From NCBI RefSeq assembly GCF_030036535.1, contig NZ_CP080387.1:1054001-1118000 (forward strand): a DNA stretch of 64,000 nucleotides, written 5' to 3'. How positions within the stretch are numbered: position 1 is the first letter of the stretch; every line of letters begins with the position of its first letter. The DNA comes from Agrobacterium cucumeris. GTDB taxonomy: Bacteria > Pseudomonadota > Alphaproteobacteria > Rhizobiales > Rhizobiaceae. The translations under genes and the position numbers were made by a program. The notes under the pieces were generated by a model, which was not told the DNA's origin, made no database searches, and saw only the letters and a program-made list of their open reading frames with translations. Below, piece after piece: positions 54,290 to 63,388 of the stretch.

Positions 54290-56806
54290 GTGCCAACTTT
54301 TTCCCCGAGTCTCGAGAAGGCGCTGCACCAGGCACTGACCTTTGCAAATGAGCGTCACCACGAATATGCGACGCTTGAACATCTCCTTCTGGCGCTGATC
54401 GACGACGCGGATGCCGCCGCCGTGATGGGCGCCTGCAACGTCGATCTCGATGCGCTGCGCAAGACCGTCAGCGATTATGTCGACAACGAACTGACCAACC
54501 TCGTGACCGGTTACGACGAGGATTCCAAACCCACATCCGGCTTCCAGCGGGTTATCCAGCGGGCCGTTATTCATGTACAATCGTCCGGCCGCGAGGAAGT
54601 GACCGGCGCCAACGTGCTTGTGGCGATTTTCGCCGAGCGCGAAAGCCATGCCGCCTATTTCCTGCAGGAGCAGGAAATGACCCGTTACGACGCGGTCAAT
54701 TACATCTCCCACGGCATTGGCAAGCGTCCGGGCACGTCGCAGACACGTGCGCCGCGTGGTGCCGATGAGCCCGAAAGCGACAACAAGGCAAGCCGCAGCA
54801 ATCCCGAGGAAGAAGGCCCGTCTGCCAAAAAGCAGCAGGACGCGCTGAAGGCCTATTGCGTCAACCTCAACGACAAGGCGCGCAACGGCAAGATCGACCC
54901 GCTGATCGGCCGCCATGAAGAGGTCAACCGCACCATCCAGATCCTCTGCCGCCGCTCGAAGAACAACCCGCTTTATGTGGGGGATCCCGGCGTGGGCAAG
55001 ACGGCGATCGCCGAAGGCTTGGCCAAGCGCATCGTTGAAGGCAAGGTGCCGGAAGCGCTCGCCAACGACACCATCTTCTCGCTCGACATGGGCACGCTGC
55101 TTGCCGGCACTCGCTATCGTGGTGATTTCGAGGAGCGACTGAAGCAGGTTGTCAAGGAACTCGAAGAGTTTCCGGGCGCGGTGCTGTTCATCGACGAAAT
55201 CCATACCGTCATCGGCGCTGGCGCTACCTCCGGTGGTGCGATGGATGCATCGAACCTGTTGAAGCCCGCGCTCTCTTCGGGCGCGATCCGCTGCATCGGT
55301 TCGACCACCTACAAGGAATATCGGCAGTTCTTCGAAAAGGACCGCGCACTGGTGCGTCGTTTCCAGAAAATCGACGTCAACGAGCCGTCGATCGACGACA
55401 CCATCGCGATCATGAAGGGTCTGAAGCCCTATTTCGAGGATTATCATCACCTCAGATATTCCAATGAGGCGATCAAGGCTGCCGTTGAACTGTCGGCCCG
55501 CTACATCTCCGACCGCAAGCTGCCGGACAAGGCGATCGACGTGATCGACGAAACCGGTGCCGCGCAGATGCTGCTGCCCGCTTCCAAGCGCCGCAAGCTG
55601 ATCACCGAAAAGGAGATCGAGGCCACCATCGCAACGATGGCCCGCATTCCTCCAAAGACGGTGTCCAAGGACGACGAGATGGTTCTCGCCAATCTCGAAA
55701 AGGAACTTCGCTCGGTCGTTTATGGTCAGGACATCGCCATCGAGGCGCTGGCAACGGCCATCAAGCTCGCCCGTGCGGGCCTGCGTGAACCGAACAAACC
55801 GATTGGCTCCTATGTCTTCTCCGGCCCGACGGGCGTGGGCAAGACGGAAGTGGCCAAGCAGCTTGCCGCCTCGCTCGGTGTCGAGATGCTGCGTTTCGAC
55901 ATGTCGGAATATATGGAGCGCCATACCGTGTCGCGCCTGCTCGGCGCACCTCCCGGTTATGTCGGCTTCGATCAGGGCGGTCTCTTGACCGATGGCGTCG
56001 ATCAGCATCCGCATTCCGTGGTGCTGCTGGACGAAATCGAAAAGGCGCATCCCGACATCTACAACATTCTGTTGCAGGTGATGGACCATGGCTCGCTGAC
56101 CGATCATAATGGCAAGAAGATCGACTTCCGCAACGTCATTCTCATCATGACGACCAATGCGGGTGCGTCCGAAATGGCCAAGTCGGCCATCGGTTTCGGT
56201 TCTTCACGCCGCACCGGTGAGGATGAAGAGGCGATCAACCGCCTGTTCACGCCGGAATTCCGCAACCGTCTGGATGCGATCATTCCGTTCTCGCCGCTGC
56301 CGACTGCCGTCATCCACAAGGTCGTGCAGAAGTTCGTCATGCAGCTCGAAACCCAGCTGTCCGAACGCAATGTCACCTTCGATCTGCATGAGGATGCGAT
56401 CTCCTGGCTGGCGGACAAGGGTTACGACGAAAAGATGGGTGCTCGCCCGCTGTCGCGCGTGATCCAGGAACATATCAAGAAGCCGCTCGCCAACGAGATC
56501 CTCTTCGGCAAGCTCAAGAAGGGTGGCGTCGTCAGCGTCACCGTCGGCAAGAAGGACGACGGTTCCGATGGCCTCATGCTCGAGGTTCTGCCGGAAACTG
56601 CGCCCGTAAAGCCGAAGCCGGAAGCGGAACTGAAGGCTGCAAAGTCGCCAGGCAAGGCGTCGAAGGCCAAGGCGAAACCCGCCTCGAAGGCGGTGACAGT
56701 CAATGAGGAGGCGGATGTTCTGGTCGCCGAGGCGGACAAGCCCGACGAAGAGAACAAACCGCGCCGCAAGGCCAATACGGTGCCAAAGGTGCCGAAGAAG
56801 AAATGA
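54290..56806 (+). CDS. clpA: ATP-dependent Clp protease ATP-binding subunit ClpA
   Basis: An 838-residue AAA+ unfoldase. Residues 1-150 form the N domain that binds ClpS. Walker A motifs are G-D-P-G-V-G-K-T (about 238) and G-P-T-G-V-G-K-T (about 517). P-L-S-R-V-I-Q and the C-terminal core end near residue 760. Beyond that an Ala/Lys/Pro-rich tail of about 75 residues ends N-T-V-P-K-V-P-K-K-K; E. coli ClpA (758) lacks it. A terminator follows. Confidence 0.95.
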   Translation: MPTFSPSLEKALHQALTFANERHHEYATLEHLLLALIDDADAAAVMGACNVDLDALRKTVSDYVDNELTNLVTGYDEDSKPTSGFQRVIQRAVIHVQSSGREEVTGANVLVAIFAERESHAAYFLQEQEMTRYDAVNYISHGIGKRPGTSQTRAPRGADEPESDNKASRSNPEEEGPSAKKQQDALKAYCVNLNDKARNGKIDPLIGRHEEVNRTIQILCRRSKNNPLYVGDPGVGKTAIAEGLAKRIVEGKVPEALANDTIFSLDMGTLLAGTRYRGDFEERLKQVVKELEEFPGAVLFIDEIHTVIGAGATSGGAMDASNLLKPALSSGAIRCIGSTTYKEYRQFFEKDRALVRRFQKIDVNEPSIDDTIAIMKGLKPYFEDYHHLRYSNEAIKAAVELSARYISDRKLPDKAIDVIDETGAAQMLLPASKRRKLITEKEIEATIATMARIPPKTVSKDDEMVLANLEKELRSVVYGQDIAIEALATAIKLARAGLREPNKPIGSYVFSGPTGVGKTEVAKQLAASLGVEMLRFDMSEYMERHTVSRLLGAPPGYVGFDQGGLLTDGVDQHPHSVVLLDEIEKAHPDIYNILLQVMDHGSLTDHNGKKIDFRNVILIMTTNAGASEMAKSAIGFGSSRRTGEDEEAINRLFTPEFRNRLDAIIPFSPLPTAVIHKVVQKFVMQLETQLSERNVTFDLHEDAISWLADKGYDEKMGARPLSRVIQEHIKKPLANEILFGKLKKGGVVSVTVGKKDDGSDGLMLEVLPETAPVKPKPEAELKAAKSPGKASKAKAKPASKAVTVNEEADVLVAEADKPDEENKPRRKANTVPKVPKKK

Positions 56807-56830
56807 TGCGGTGACGCGACCGATAAACCG

Positions 56831-56856
56831 ATGCCGGGCGAAAGCCCGGCATTTTC
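56831..56856 (+). terminator. Terminator downstream of clpA
   Basis: ATGCCGGGC (56831-56839), GAAA loop, GCCCGGCAT (56844-56852), then TTT. It ends the clpS-clpA transcript. Confidence 0.75.
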
Positions 56857-56874
56857 ATGTGTAGCGGATAATGA

Positions 56875-57633
56875 ATGCAAACGGCCGATAGCAATACCAT
56901 CCCCCTGCGTGGCTGGTTCTTCAGGGGAATGCGGGGCATATTCTCGCTGCCCTCGCTCATTCTCATGACATCCTTTGTCGGTTTCAGCGCCTTTGCGCTG
57001 GAATCCGGCGTACCGCGCGGCGAAGCGGTGTTCATGACGCTGGTGATCTGGGCTCTGCCGGCCAAGATGATCCTGATCGGCTCCATGGTTGGCGGCGCCA
57101 ATCTCGCCGCCTGTTTTCTGGCGGTCACGTTATCGTCGGTCCGGATGATGCCGATGGTCGCCTCCATCGTCCCGGAGATGCGAGGTGCGAAGACGCCGAC
57201 ATGGATATTGCTGTTTCTCTCGCATTTCGTCGCCATCACGGCCTGGGTTTTCGCCACGCAGAACCTCTCGAAAGTGCCGCGTGAGGCACGCGCCGCCTGG
57301 TTCGCTGGTTTCGGCATCACGCTTACCGTCATCAATGCCATCATTGTCGGCCTGTGTTATGGCGTCGTCGCCGCCTTTCCGCCGCTGGTCGCCGGCGTGC
57401 TGTTTTTCCTGACGCCGGTCTATTTCGTGGCATCGATCTGGGCGTCAGCCCGCCATTCCGTCGTCAAGGTCGCTTTTGTCATCGGTGTGATCGCCGGGCC
57501 GGCCTTTGCGGTTATCGCCCCCGAATTCGATATTCTCTATGCCGGCATCGGCGGAGGCACGCTTGCCTACATGATCGACCGCTTCGTCTTTCGTCGAAAG
57601 ATCAAACCTGTGTCGCCGGAGAGTGAGTCATGA
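56875..57633 (+). CDS. azlC: AzlC-family branched-chain amino acid exporter subunit
   Basis: A 252-residue membrane protein of the AzlC/YgaZ family. It has about six hydrophobic segments, P-x-x-L-I-L-M-T-S-F-V-G-F-S-A-F near residue 22, and a central L-x-x-V-R-M-M-P-M near 85 typical of the family. It forms a two-part transporter with AzlD; the azlD start overlaps its stop (ATGA). ATG 56875 is preferred over 56871. Confidence 0.87.
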   Translation: MQTADSNTIPLRGWFFRGMRGIFSLPSLILMTSFVGFSAFALESGVPRGEAVFMTLVIWALPAKMILIGSMVGGANLAACFLAVTLSSVRMMPMVASIVPEMRGAKTPTWILLFLSHFVAITAWVFATQNLSKVPREARAAWFAGFGITLTVINAIIVGLCYGVVAAFPPLVAGVLFFLTPVYFVASIWASARHSVVKVAFVIGVIAGPAFAVIAPEFDILYAGIGGGTLAYMIDRFVFRRKIKPVSPESES

Positions 57634-57974
57634 TGACCGAAAACTGGTGGGCGCCCTATCTGTTCATCGCCATCGCCGGCTGGCTGGCGACCGATCTGTG
57701 GCGCTGGCTCGGCGTTCTCGCCGGCAACCGCCTGAAGGAAGATTCCGAGGCGCTTTATTGGGTGAGGGCGGTCGCTACCTCGCTGGTCATGGCCGTTACC
57801 GCCAAATTGATCGTCTTTCCAACCGGAACGCTGGAAGCCACACCCATGTGGCTACGCATCGGTGCGGCGGCCCTCGGTTTCATCGCATTCCTGCTTGCCG
57901 GCCAGCGTGTCATCGTCGGCGTGGCTGTCCCGATCGTGCTTCTGGCCGGCGGGCTGTTTGTACTCGATTTTTAA
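57630..57974 (+). CDS. azlD: AzlD-domain membrane protein
   Basis: A 114-residue, four-helix membrane protein (AzlD/YgaH type), overlapping azlC by four bases. It is the small subunit of the same export pair. W-W-A-P-Y-L-F-I-A-I-A-G-W-L-A opens it; four hydrophobic segments end with I-V-L-L-A-G-G-L-F-V-L. Confidence 0.8.
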   Translation: MMTENWWAPYLFIAIAGWLATDLWRWLGVLAGNRLKEDSEALYWVRAVATSLVMAVTAKLIVFPTGTLEATPMWLRIGAAALGFIAFLLAGQRVIVGVAVPIVLLAGGLFVLDF

Positions 57975-58044
57975 TACAGGCCTTATCCGAATATTAAGCC
58001 CATTGCCCTACTTTGCCGCTGACTGGAACCGGGGCGGCAATTCC

Positions 58045-58995
58045 ATGCGACTATTTGCGGCAGAGCGTTTTGTACTTGGCGTTATAGCCATATTATTCGT
58101 CATCGATGCGACATTGATCGCCGTCAAAGGCGTCAGCGTCGACTATGCCGGATATTTTTTGTGTGCGCTGGCGGGATCGGGCGTTTTCGTCCTGGGTCAG
58201 TTCTATCGCAAAAGCGGGCGTGATCTTCGCATCGCCACTGCCCTGATTTCGAGCGGGTTATTCATCCTGTTTTCGCTCGTCGCCTCGGTTTTCAACTACA
58301 TGTTTCTGCCGGTTGCCTTTCCGGTCATCGATCAGGCGCTTTTCCGCGTGGATGCGGCTTTTGGTTATAGCTGGCCGGATATCGTTATTTGGGCAGCCAC
58401 ATATCCCTGGATCGGCAAAACGCTGTTCATGGTTTACGCCACCTCCTTACCACAACTCCTGCTGATCATCATCACGCTGGGTTTCACCGGTAAGGACAGG
58501 ATGCTGCACCATTTTCTCGTCACAGGGGTGATTGGCGCGATGGCCAGCATCACCTTCTGGATATTTTTCCCGACCTATGGCGCCAAAGCCTATCATGAGT
58601 TGCCGCAGTGGGTGGCCCAGACAATTCCATTGGCTGTCGACCCTGCCTACGGGCGTGAGTTGATGCGACTGGGTCAGGAAGGCGTAAGCTACCTCACACC
58701 CAGAAATGTGCTGGGGCTGATCGGCTTTCCGTCATTCCACATCTTCATGGCGGCTATGTCCGTCTGGTTCGTGCCGCGTCACTGGCTGGTGATGGCGGTG
58801 ATCCTGCCATTGAATTTCGTGATGCTACTGGCCGTTCTCGTTCAGGGCGGACACCATCTTGCCGATGTTTTCGGCGGTCTCATCGCTTTTGTCATCGTCT
58901 GCGCCGCCTCGGCCCGTCTGCTCAACTGGATGTCGGCAAGGGAGCAGACCCGTGAGACGATAACCGCTCCGGCTCAACTAGCCGCGGCAGAATAA
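58045..58995 (+). CDS. PAP2-family membrane phosphatase / IPC-synthase-like protein
   Basis: A 316-residue protein from ATG 58045 (the ORF runs longer but the upstream frame is not coding). About eight hydrophobic segments; the phosphatase residues are in G-F-P-S-F-H-I-F-M-A-A (S-F-H) near 235 and G-G-H-H-L-A-D-V-F-G-G near 275, the PAP2 superfamily's H-x-x-x-D pattern. It may act on lipid phosphates. The 3' end overlaps the convergent LysR gene by 22 bases. Confidence 0.82.
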   Translation: MRLFAAERFVLGVIAILFVIDATLIAVKGVSVDYAGYFLCALAGSGVFVLGQFYRKSGRDLRIATALISSGLFILFSLVASVFNYMFLPVAFPVIDQALFRVDAAFGYSWPDIVIWAATYPWIGKTLFMVYATSLPQLLLIIITLGFTGKDRMLHHFLVTGVIGAMASITFWIFFPTYGAKAYHELPQWVAQTIPLAVDPAYGRELMRLGQEGVSYLTPRNVLGLIGFPSFHIFMAAMSVWFVPRHWLVMAVILPLNFVMLLAVLVQGGHHLADVFGGLIAFVIVCAASARLLNWMSAREQTRETITAPAQLAAAE

Positions 58996-59864
58996 TTGCC
59001 GCGGGTTTCGCTCTCGTGGGCTTCCGTGAGAAGCCAGTCGGATAGCAGCCGAGCCGATCCGCTCATCTCTTCGGCTTCTATCAGCCAATAGTATTTTTCC
59101 GTATCGGCCGCTCCGTCGAAAAGCACTGTCAATTGCCCCTCGGTGATCTCGTCGCGCAGAAGTGCAGTCGGGCACAGACCGATGCCCTGACCAGCCTTCA
59201 GCGCGGTTACCAGCAGGTTGAAATCCGCAAAGATCGGCCCGGCGCTCTGGGGCAGGGGCAGGTGAGCCGTTGCCAGCCAGTCCCGCCATGCCGTCTCGCC
59301 GTCGTCATGGAGTAACTCCGCCTGACATAGGCTCGATGCGTCATCAAAGGGACCGGATTTCGCAATGTAAGCCGGCGCGCATGTCGGGCGCGTCTCGGCG
59401 CTGAAGAGCGCCACGGCTTTCTGTGCAGGGGCCGCGCCATGTATGATGCTGAGATCGGCCTCCACGGTGTGATCCCCTCCAGCATAGCTGATTGACACCT
59501 GTATGTCCGGATGCAAGGCCCGGAAGCGCGGCAGGCGGGGCGTCAGAAAATGCGCCACCACCGAGGGCAGGCTGGCAAGGCGCACAGTCATGCGATCGCG
59601 ACCCCGGCGGATACGTTCCGCACCGGAGGCGATCTGCCGCAGACCGCCTGAAACCGTGATGCCGAATTCCCGGCCCGCCGGGGTAAGCCTCACGCCTCTT
59701 GCATGCCGGTCGAACAGAGCCACGCCAAGCCAGGCTTCCAGATTGCGCACATGCTGACTGACGGCGGTCGCCGTCATTCCAAGTTCCTGCGCGGCCAGAG
59801 AAAAGCTCTGTTTTCTGGCGGCGGATTCGAAAGCGCGGAGAGTGGCAGGCGGCGGCAGTTTCAT
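58974..59864 (-). CDS. LysR-family transcriptional regulator
   Basis: A 296-residue regulator from ATG 59864. The HTH is in M-K-L-P-P-P-A-T-L-R-A-F-E-S-A-A-R and Q-S-F-S-L-A-A-Q-E-L-G-M-T-A-T-A-V-S-Q-H-V (residues 1-45), close to the GcvA/AmpR subgroup. The substrate domain follows. It lies divergently across 109 bases from the DUF1989 gene, so it most likely controls that gene. Confidence 0.9.
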   Translation of the reverse strand: MKLPPPATLRAFESAARKQSFSLAAQELGMTATAVSQHVRNLEAWLGVALFDRHARGVRLTPAGREFGITVSGGLRQIASGAERIRRGRDRMTVRLASLPSVVAHFLTPRLPRFRALHPDIQVSISYAGGDHTVEADLSIIHGAAPAQKAVALFSAETRPTCAPAYIAKSGPFDDASSLCQAELLHDDGETAWRDWLATAHLPLPQSAGPIFADFNLLVTALKAGQGIGLCPTALLRDEITEGQLTVLFDGAADTEKYYWLIEAEEMSGSARLLSDWLLTEAHESETRGNYSAAAS

Positions 59865-59973
59865 GATTGATGAGGGTAAGTTACGCTTTGGCTGAGCGCA
59901 AGAAAAACCTGCCTTGTCAGCCGGGCGTTCATGCCGCAATTTCACGTCGACATTTCATCGCTTCGAGGATTTC

Positions 59974-60825
59974 ATGACCCCTGTGCCTGCCGCCGAACCC
60001 GTCGATGCCGCCGCGCGCCGCGCTATCCGTCCCGTCGTCGTTTATCCGAATGGTACGCTTGAGACGCCGGACCTTTCGCGTCTGGAAAAGGCAAAAGAGG
60101 GCATGGAGAAGATCGACGAAGTGATCGTGCCGCCGCGCGACGGTCGTACTTTCAATGTGCCGAAGGGGCATTTTTTCCGCATCGTCAGCATCGAAGGTCC
60201 GCAGGTTGGGGATTTGAATCTGTGGAACGCCCATGATCTGAATGAGCGTTTTTTCAGCGGCAAGACCCGTGCCCTGCATGCCACCCATGTTTCCGTCGGC
60301 AACCGGCTGTGGAGCAACCTGCCGTCTCTTCGGCCCATGGCGACCATCACCCACGACACGCTGTCATGGTACGGCTGGGATGAGGATGGCGGCGGTGTGC
60401 ATGACGTGATCGGCACCCGCTGCGATCCCTATACCCACAAGCTGCTGAGCGGCGGTGACTACCATCATTGCTGCCATTCGAACCTGACAAACGCACTTGC
60501 TTCGGCGAGCGGCCTGTCATTCCGGGAGGCGGAACCGCATGTGCATGATGTACTGAACGTCTTCATGTGCACGGGCTTTACCCGCGACACACACCAATAT
60601 TTCATGAAGGCGAGCCCCGTGCGACCGGGCGACTTTCTGGAACTCTTTGCGGAAATCGATCTCATCGGCGCGCTCTCCGCCTGCCCGGGTGGCGATTGCG
60701 GCTCGGCCCATTCCAGCGACGCGGCTGCCTGTTACCCGCTGAAGGTGGAGATATTCCGGCCGGATATGGCTGTGCTTGAGGGCTGGCCGTGGCCGGAAAG
60801 GAATGCCTATCGCCCCGTGGAATGA
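59974..60825 (+). CDS. DUF1989 / urea-carboxylase-associated family protein
   Basis: A 283-residue protein from ATG 59974 (AGGAT nine bases upstream). DUF1989 signatures: V-G-D-L-N-L-W-N-A-H-D near residue 78, R-L-W-S-N-L-P-S, G-T-R-C-D-P-Y-T near 150, C-C-H-S-N-L near 168, and F-M-K-A-S-P-V-R-P-G-D-F near 210. Members lie beside urea amidolyase or purine-use genes elsewhere, but no such genes are here; the divergent LysR gene is its likely regulator. Confidence 0.83.
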   Translation: MTPVPAAEPVDAAARRAIRPVVVYPNGTLETPDLSRLEKAKEGMEKIDEVIVPPRDGRTFNVPKGHFFRIVSIEGPQVGDLNLWNAHDLNERFFSGKTRALHATHVSVGNRLWSNLPSLRPMATITHDTLSWYGWDEDGGGVHDVIGTRCDPYTHKLLSGGDYHHCCHSNLTNALASASGLSFREAEPHVHDVLNVFMCTGFTRDTHQYFMKASPVRPGDFLELFAEIDLIGALSACPGGDCGSAHSSDAAACYPLKVEIFRPDMAVLEGWPWPERNAYRPVE

Positions 60826-60840
60826 TGGTAAACATCACTG

Positions 60841-60955
60841 CCGTCATGCCGGACCAGATCCGGCATCCAGCCACGGCGCGTCTGCGCCGTGAAAGAACTC
60901 TTACGCGATCAAGGACTTGATCGCACTGGACCCCGGATCAAGTCCGGCGTGACGG
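60841..60955. repeat. RIME-like intergenic mosaic element, copy B (inverted)
   Basis: A 115-bp element: GTCATGCCGGA...TCCGGCATCCAGC, a middle with GCGCGTCTGCGCC and AAGGACTTGATCGC, then CCCGGATCAAGTCCGG...GTGACGG. Its reverse complement aligns with 11507-11620. It lies between the DUF1989 and HIT genes, with convergent transcripts on both sides. Confidence 0.72.
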
Positions 60956-61003
60956 GATGCGGATGCCGAGGTACTGCCTAACGCCTGGGCGTCTTGGCAC
61001 GCC

Positions 61004-61435
61004 TCAAGAAGCCAACGCCGCCTTTATCTTCTCCGCATGGGCCTTCAGCACCTCGCCATCGGCCATGGTGCCGGAATGCGGCTTCAGCGGTTCACCTTCC
61101 TTGCGCGGAATGACGTGAAAATGCAGGTGGAACACGGTCTGGCCAGCCGCCGGCTCGTTGAACTGGGCGATGAAGACGCCATCGGCATCGAAGGCTTCCT
61201 TGGCCGCCACGGCTAGTTTCTGCACCACGGGAATGGTTTTCGCCAGCACTTCAGGGTCGGCATCGAGCAGGTTGCGCGAACCTGTTTTCGGAACGACCAG
61301 CAGATGGCCCGGGGCCTGCGGCATCACATCCATGAAGGCCAGCGTATGCTCGTCCTCGTAAAGCTTGTGGCTCGGAATTTCGCCACGCAGGATTTTTGCG
61401 AAGATATTGTTGTCGTCATAGGTGCTGGCCGTCAT
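61004..61435 (-). CDS. HIT-family nucleotide hydrolase/transferase
   Basis: A 143-residue HIT protein of the Hint type. The histidine triad is F-H-L-H-F-H-V-I near residue 110; D-V-M-P-Q-A-P-G-H-L-L-V-V-P-K near 37-51. It hydrolyses nucleotidyl-phosphoramidates in characterised relatives. It is 22 bases downstream of the acyltransferase gene on the same strand and may be in that operon. Confidence 0.9.
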   Translation of the reverse strand: MTASTYDDNNIFAKILRGEIPSHKLYEDEHTLAFMDVMPQAPGHLLVVPKTGSRNLLDADPEVLAKTIPVVQKLAVAAKEAFDADGVFIAQFNEPAAGQTVFHLHFHVIPRKEGEPLKPHSGTMADGEVLKAHAEKIKAALAS

Positions 61436-61457
61436 CGTGATCTCTCCTCATGGCGGA

Positions 61458-62651
61458 CTAAACGTCCGGTTCCTGTCTCTCGCCCTTGCGGAAGGGCGTG
61501 TGTTCATCAAGATAGTCGCCGATATGCTCGACCTCTTCGCGCTCGCGCTGAAGATAGTCGGCGATGGCGCGGCGCAAGCCCGGATGGACGATGAAATGTG
61601 CCGAATGGGTGGTGACCGGCACATAACCGCGCGCCAGCTTGTGTTCGCCCTGGGCACCGGCTTCCACCCGTTTCAATCCCTTCGCCAGCGCGAAATCGAT
61701 TGCCTGATGATAACAGACCTCGAAATGCAGAAAGGGATGGTCCTCGATGCAACCCCAATGGCGGCCATAAAGCGCATCCGAGCCGATGAAGTTGATCGCA
61801 CCGGCAATGTAACGCCCATCGCGCTTCGCCATCACCAGCAGCACATCGTCGGCCATGCGCTCGCCGATCAGCGAATAAAACTCCCGGGTCAGATAGGGCC
61901 GGCCCCATTTGCGCCCGCCGGTATCGAGGTAGAAGGCGAAGAACTGGTCCCAGATATCCTCGGTCAGATCGCTTCCGGTCAGCCAGTCGATTTCGATGCC
62001 GTTTTCCAGCGCTGCACGGCGTTCCTTTTTCAGCCCCTTGCGCTTGCGCGAAGAAAGGGCGTCGAGAAAATCATCATGGTCGCGATAGCCGTTATTGATG
62101 AAATGGAATTGCTGGTCTGTCCTGTGCAGGAAATCACGGGGCAAAAGGGCTGACAGGTCGTCTTCGGGTAGAAACGTCACGTGTGCGGACGAAACGCCGA
62201 TCTTTTCCGTCACCTGGGCGAGGCCGGAGGCCAGAAGCGGCTTGAAGCGCGTTTCGTCCACTGTTTCGGAAGTGAGCAGCCTCGGCCCGGTTGCGGGCGT
62301 AAAGGGCACCGAACATTGCAGTTTCGGATAATAATGGCCGCCGGCCCGCTCAAAAGCATCCGCCCAGCCATGGTCGAAGACATATTCACCCTTGCTGTGG
62401 TTCTTCAGATAGGCCGGTATTGCCCCGACCAGATCACCGGACGCGTTTTCGAGCAGCAGATGGTTTCCAAGCCAGCCGGTCTTGGCCGTCGCCGATCCGG
62501 ACGCTTCCATCGATGATAGAAATGCGTGGGAGATAAAAGGATTATACGGTTTTCCTGCCGTGTTGCGAGAAGTTCCGGAAAGCCGTTTCCAGCTCTCCGG
62601 ATCGATATCCCCCAGGGATTGCGCAACGCGAATGGAATAGTCTTCTGTCAT
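61458..62651 (-). CDS. FemAB-like / DUF482 acyltransferase
   Basis: A 397-residue protein of the GNAT-related COG3146 (DUF482) type. It starts M-T-E-D-Y-S-I-R-V-A-Q-S-L-G-D, with P-F-I-S-H-A-F-L-S-S-M-E near residue 37, a central R-K-R-K-G-L-K-K-E-R patch near 200, and the C-terminal R-V-E-A-G-A-Q-G-E-H-K-L-A-R-G-Y near 330, all characteristic. Its substrate is unknown. It overlaps the GDPD gene by four bases and is in an operon of RidA, GDPD and this gene. Confidence 0.85.
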   Translation of the reverse strand: MTEDYSIRVAQSLGDIDPESWKRLSGTSRNTAGKPYNPFISHAFLSSMEASGSATAKTGWLGNHLLLENASGDLVGAIPAYLKNHSKGEYVFDHGWADAFERAGGHYYPKLQCSVPFTPATGPRLLTSETVDETRFKPLLASGLAQVTEKIGVSSAHVTFLPEDDLSALLPRDFLHRTDQQFHFINNGYRDHDDFLDALSSRKRKGLKKERRAALENGIEIDWLTGSDLTEDIWDQFFAFYLDTGGRKWGRPYLTREFYSLIGERMADDVLLVMAKRDGRYIAGAINFIGSDALYGRHWGCIEDHPFLHFEVCYHQAIDFALAKGLKRVEAGAQGEHKLARGYVPVTTHSAHFIVHPGLRRAIADYLQREREEVEHIGDYLDEHTPFRKGERQEPDV

Positions 62652-63388
62652 GCCGTGGCGGAGGGGTTCTCTCTCGGGTCGAAACCTTCGAATGTCATCT
62701 GGTCCGCATATTTATAGGTAGTCTCGCGCGCATTTTCATCCCTGACTGTCCAGGTAATTACCGGAAGTCCGAGTTTTCTTTGCGCCTCGATGAAGCTGTT
62801 GGGCAGATGTCCCCAATGATAGGAGATGAAATCAAGCCCAAGCTGCATCGCTTCGTCGTGTTTGAAGAAGTCTTCCGGCTTGTTGCCTTCGGCCGTCAGA
62901 CCCAGCGGCCAGGGGGAACCCGCAGCCTTCAGGTCTTTCAGCAGATGATGGTCGAAACTCATCAGCGCCACATGGCCCTTGTAACCCTCGAGGTCTTCCA
63001 GAACCGCCTCGGCAAAACCGTCATCGACGCCTTCGCCCTGCCGGCCTTTCAGCTCGATCACCAGCGGCACCTTGCCGGCGCAGAGCGCCAGAAGCTGCTT
63101 CAGCGTCGGAACACGATCCTTCGTCTGGCCGATGGAAAGCATCGATAGTTCGCCGGAGGTGCGTTCGCGCACGTCGCCCTTGATGCCGGTCAGGCGCGCC
63201 ATGTCGTCGTCGTGAAAGATCACCGGCACGCTGTCGGCTGCCAGCTGCACGTCGCATTCGATGGCAAACCCGGCCTCGATGGCGCGGGAAAAGGCCGATA
63301 GCGTGTTTTCCCAGACCGCCTTGTTGAGATCATGATAACCGCGATGGGCGACGGGCTGCGCCGTCAGCCAGGAAAGTTTCAGTGTCAT
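62648..63388 (-). CDS. Glycerophosphodiester phosphodiesterase
   Basis: A 246-residue TIM-barrel enzyme. A-H-R-G-Y-H-D near residue 14 and E-N-T-L-S-A-F near 27 start the site; E-C-D-V-Q-L and V-I-F-H-D-D-D-M-A-R-L-T-G supply the Ca/Mg ligands and catalytic His. No signal peptide, so it acts in the cytoplasm on glycerophosphodiesters from lipids. It overlaps its neighbours by four bases at both ends. Confidence 0.9.
   Translation of the reverse strand: MTLKLSWLTAQPVAHRGYHDLNKAVWENTLSAFSRAIEAGFAIECDVQLAADSVPVIFHDDDMARLTGIKGDVRERTSGELSMLSIGQTKDRVPTLKQLLALCAGKVPLVIELKGRQGEGVDDGFAEAVLEDLEGYKGHVALMSFDHHLLKDLKAAGSPWPLGLTAEGNKPEDFFKHDEAMQLGLDFISYHWGHLPNSFIEAQRKLGLPVITWTVRDENARETTYKYADQMTFEGFDPRENPSATA

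Noticed and set aside
51677..56107. Minus-strand ORFs opposite cckA (669 codons) and clpA (614 codons)
   Set aside because: Antisense frames of two conserved genes; no ribosome site or family.
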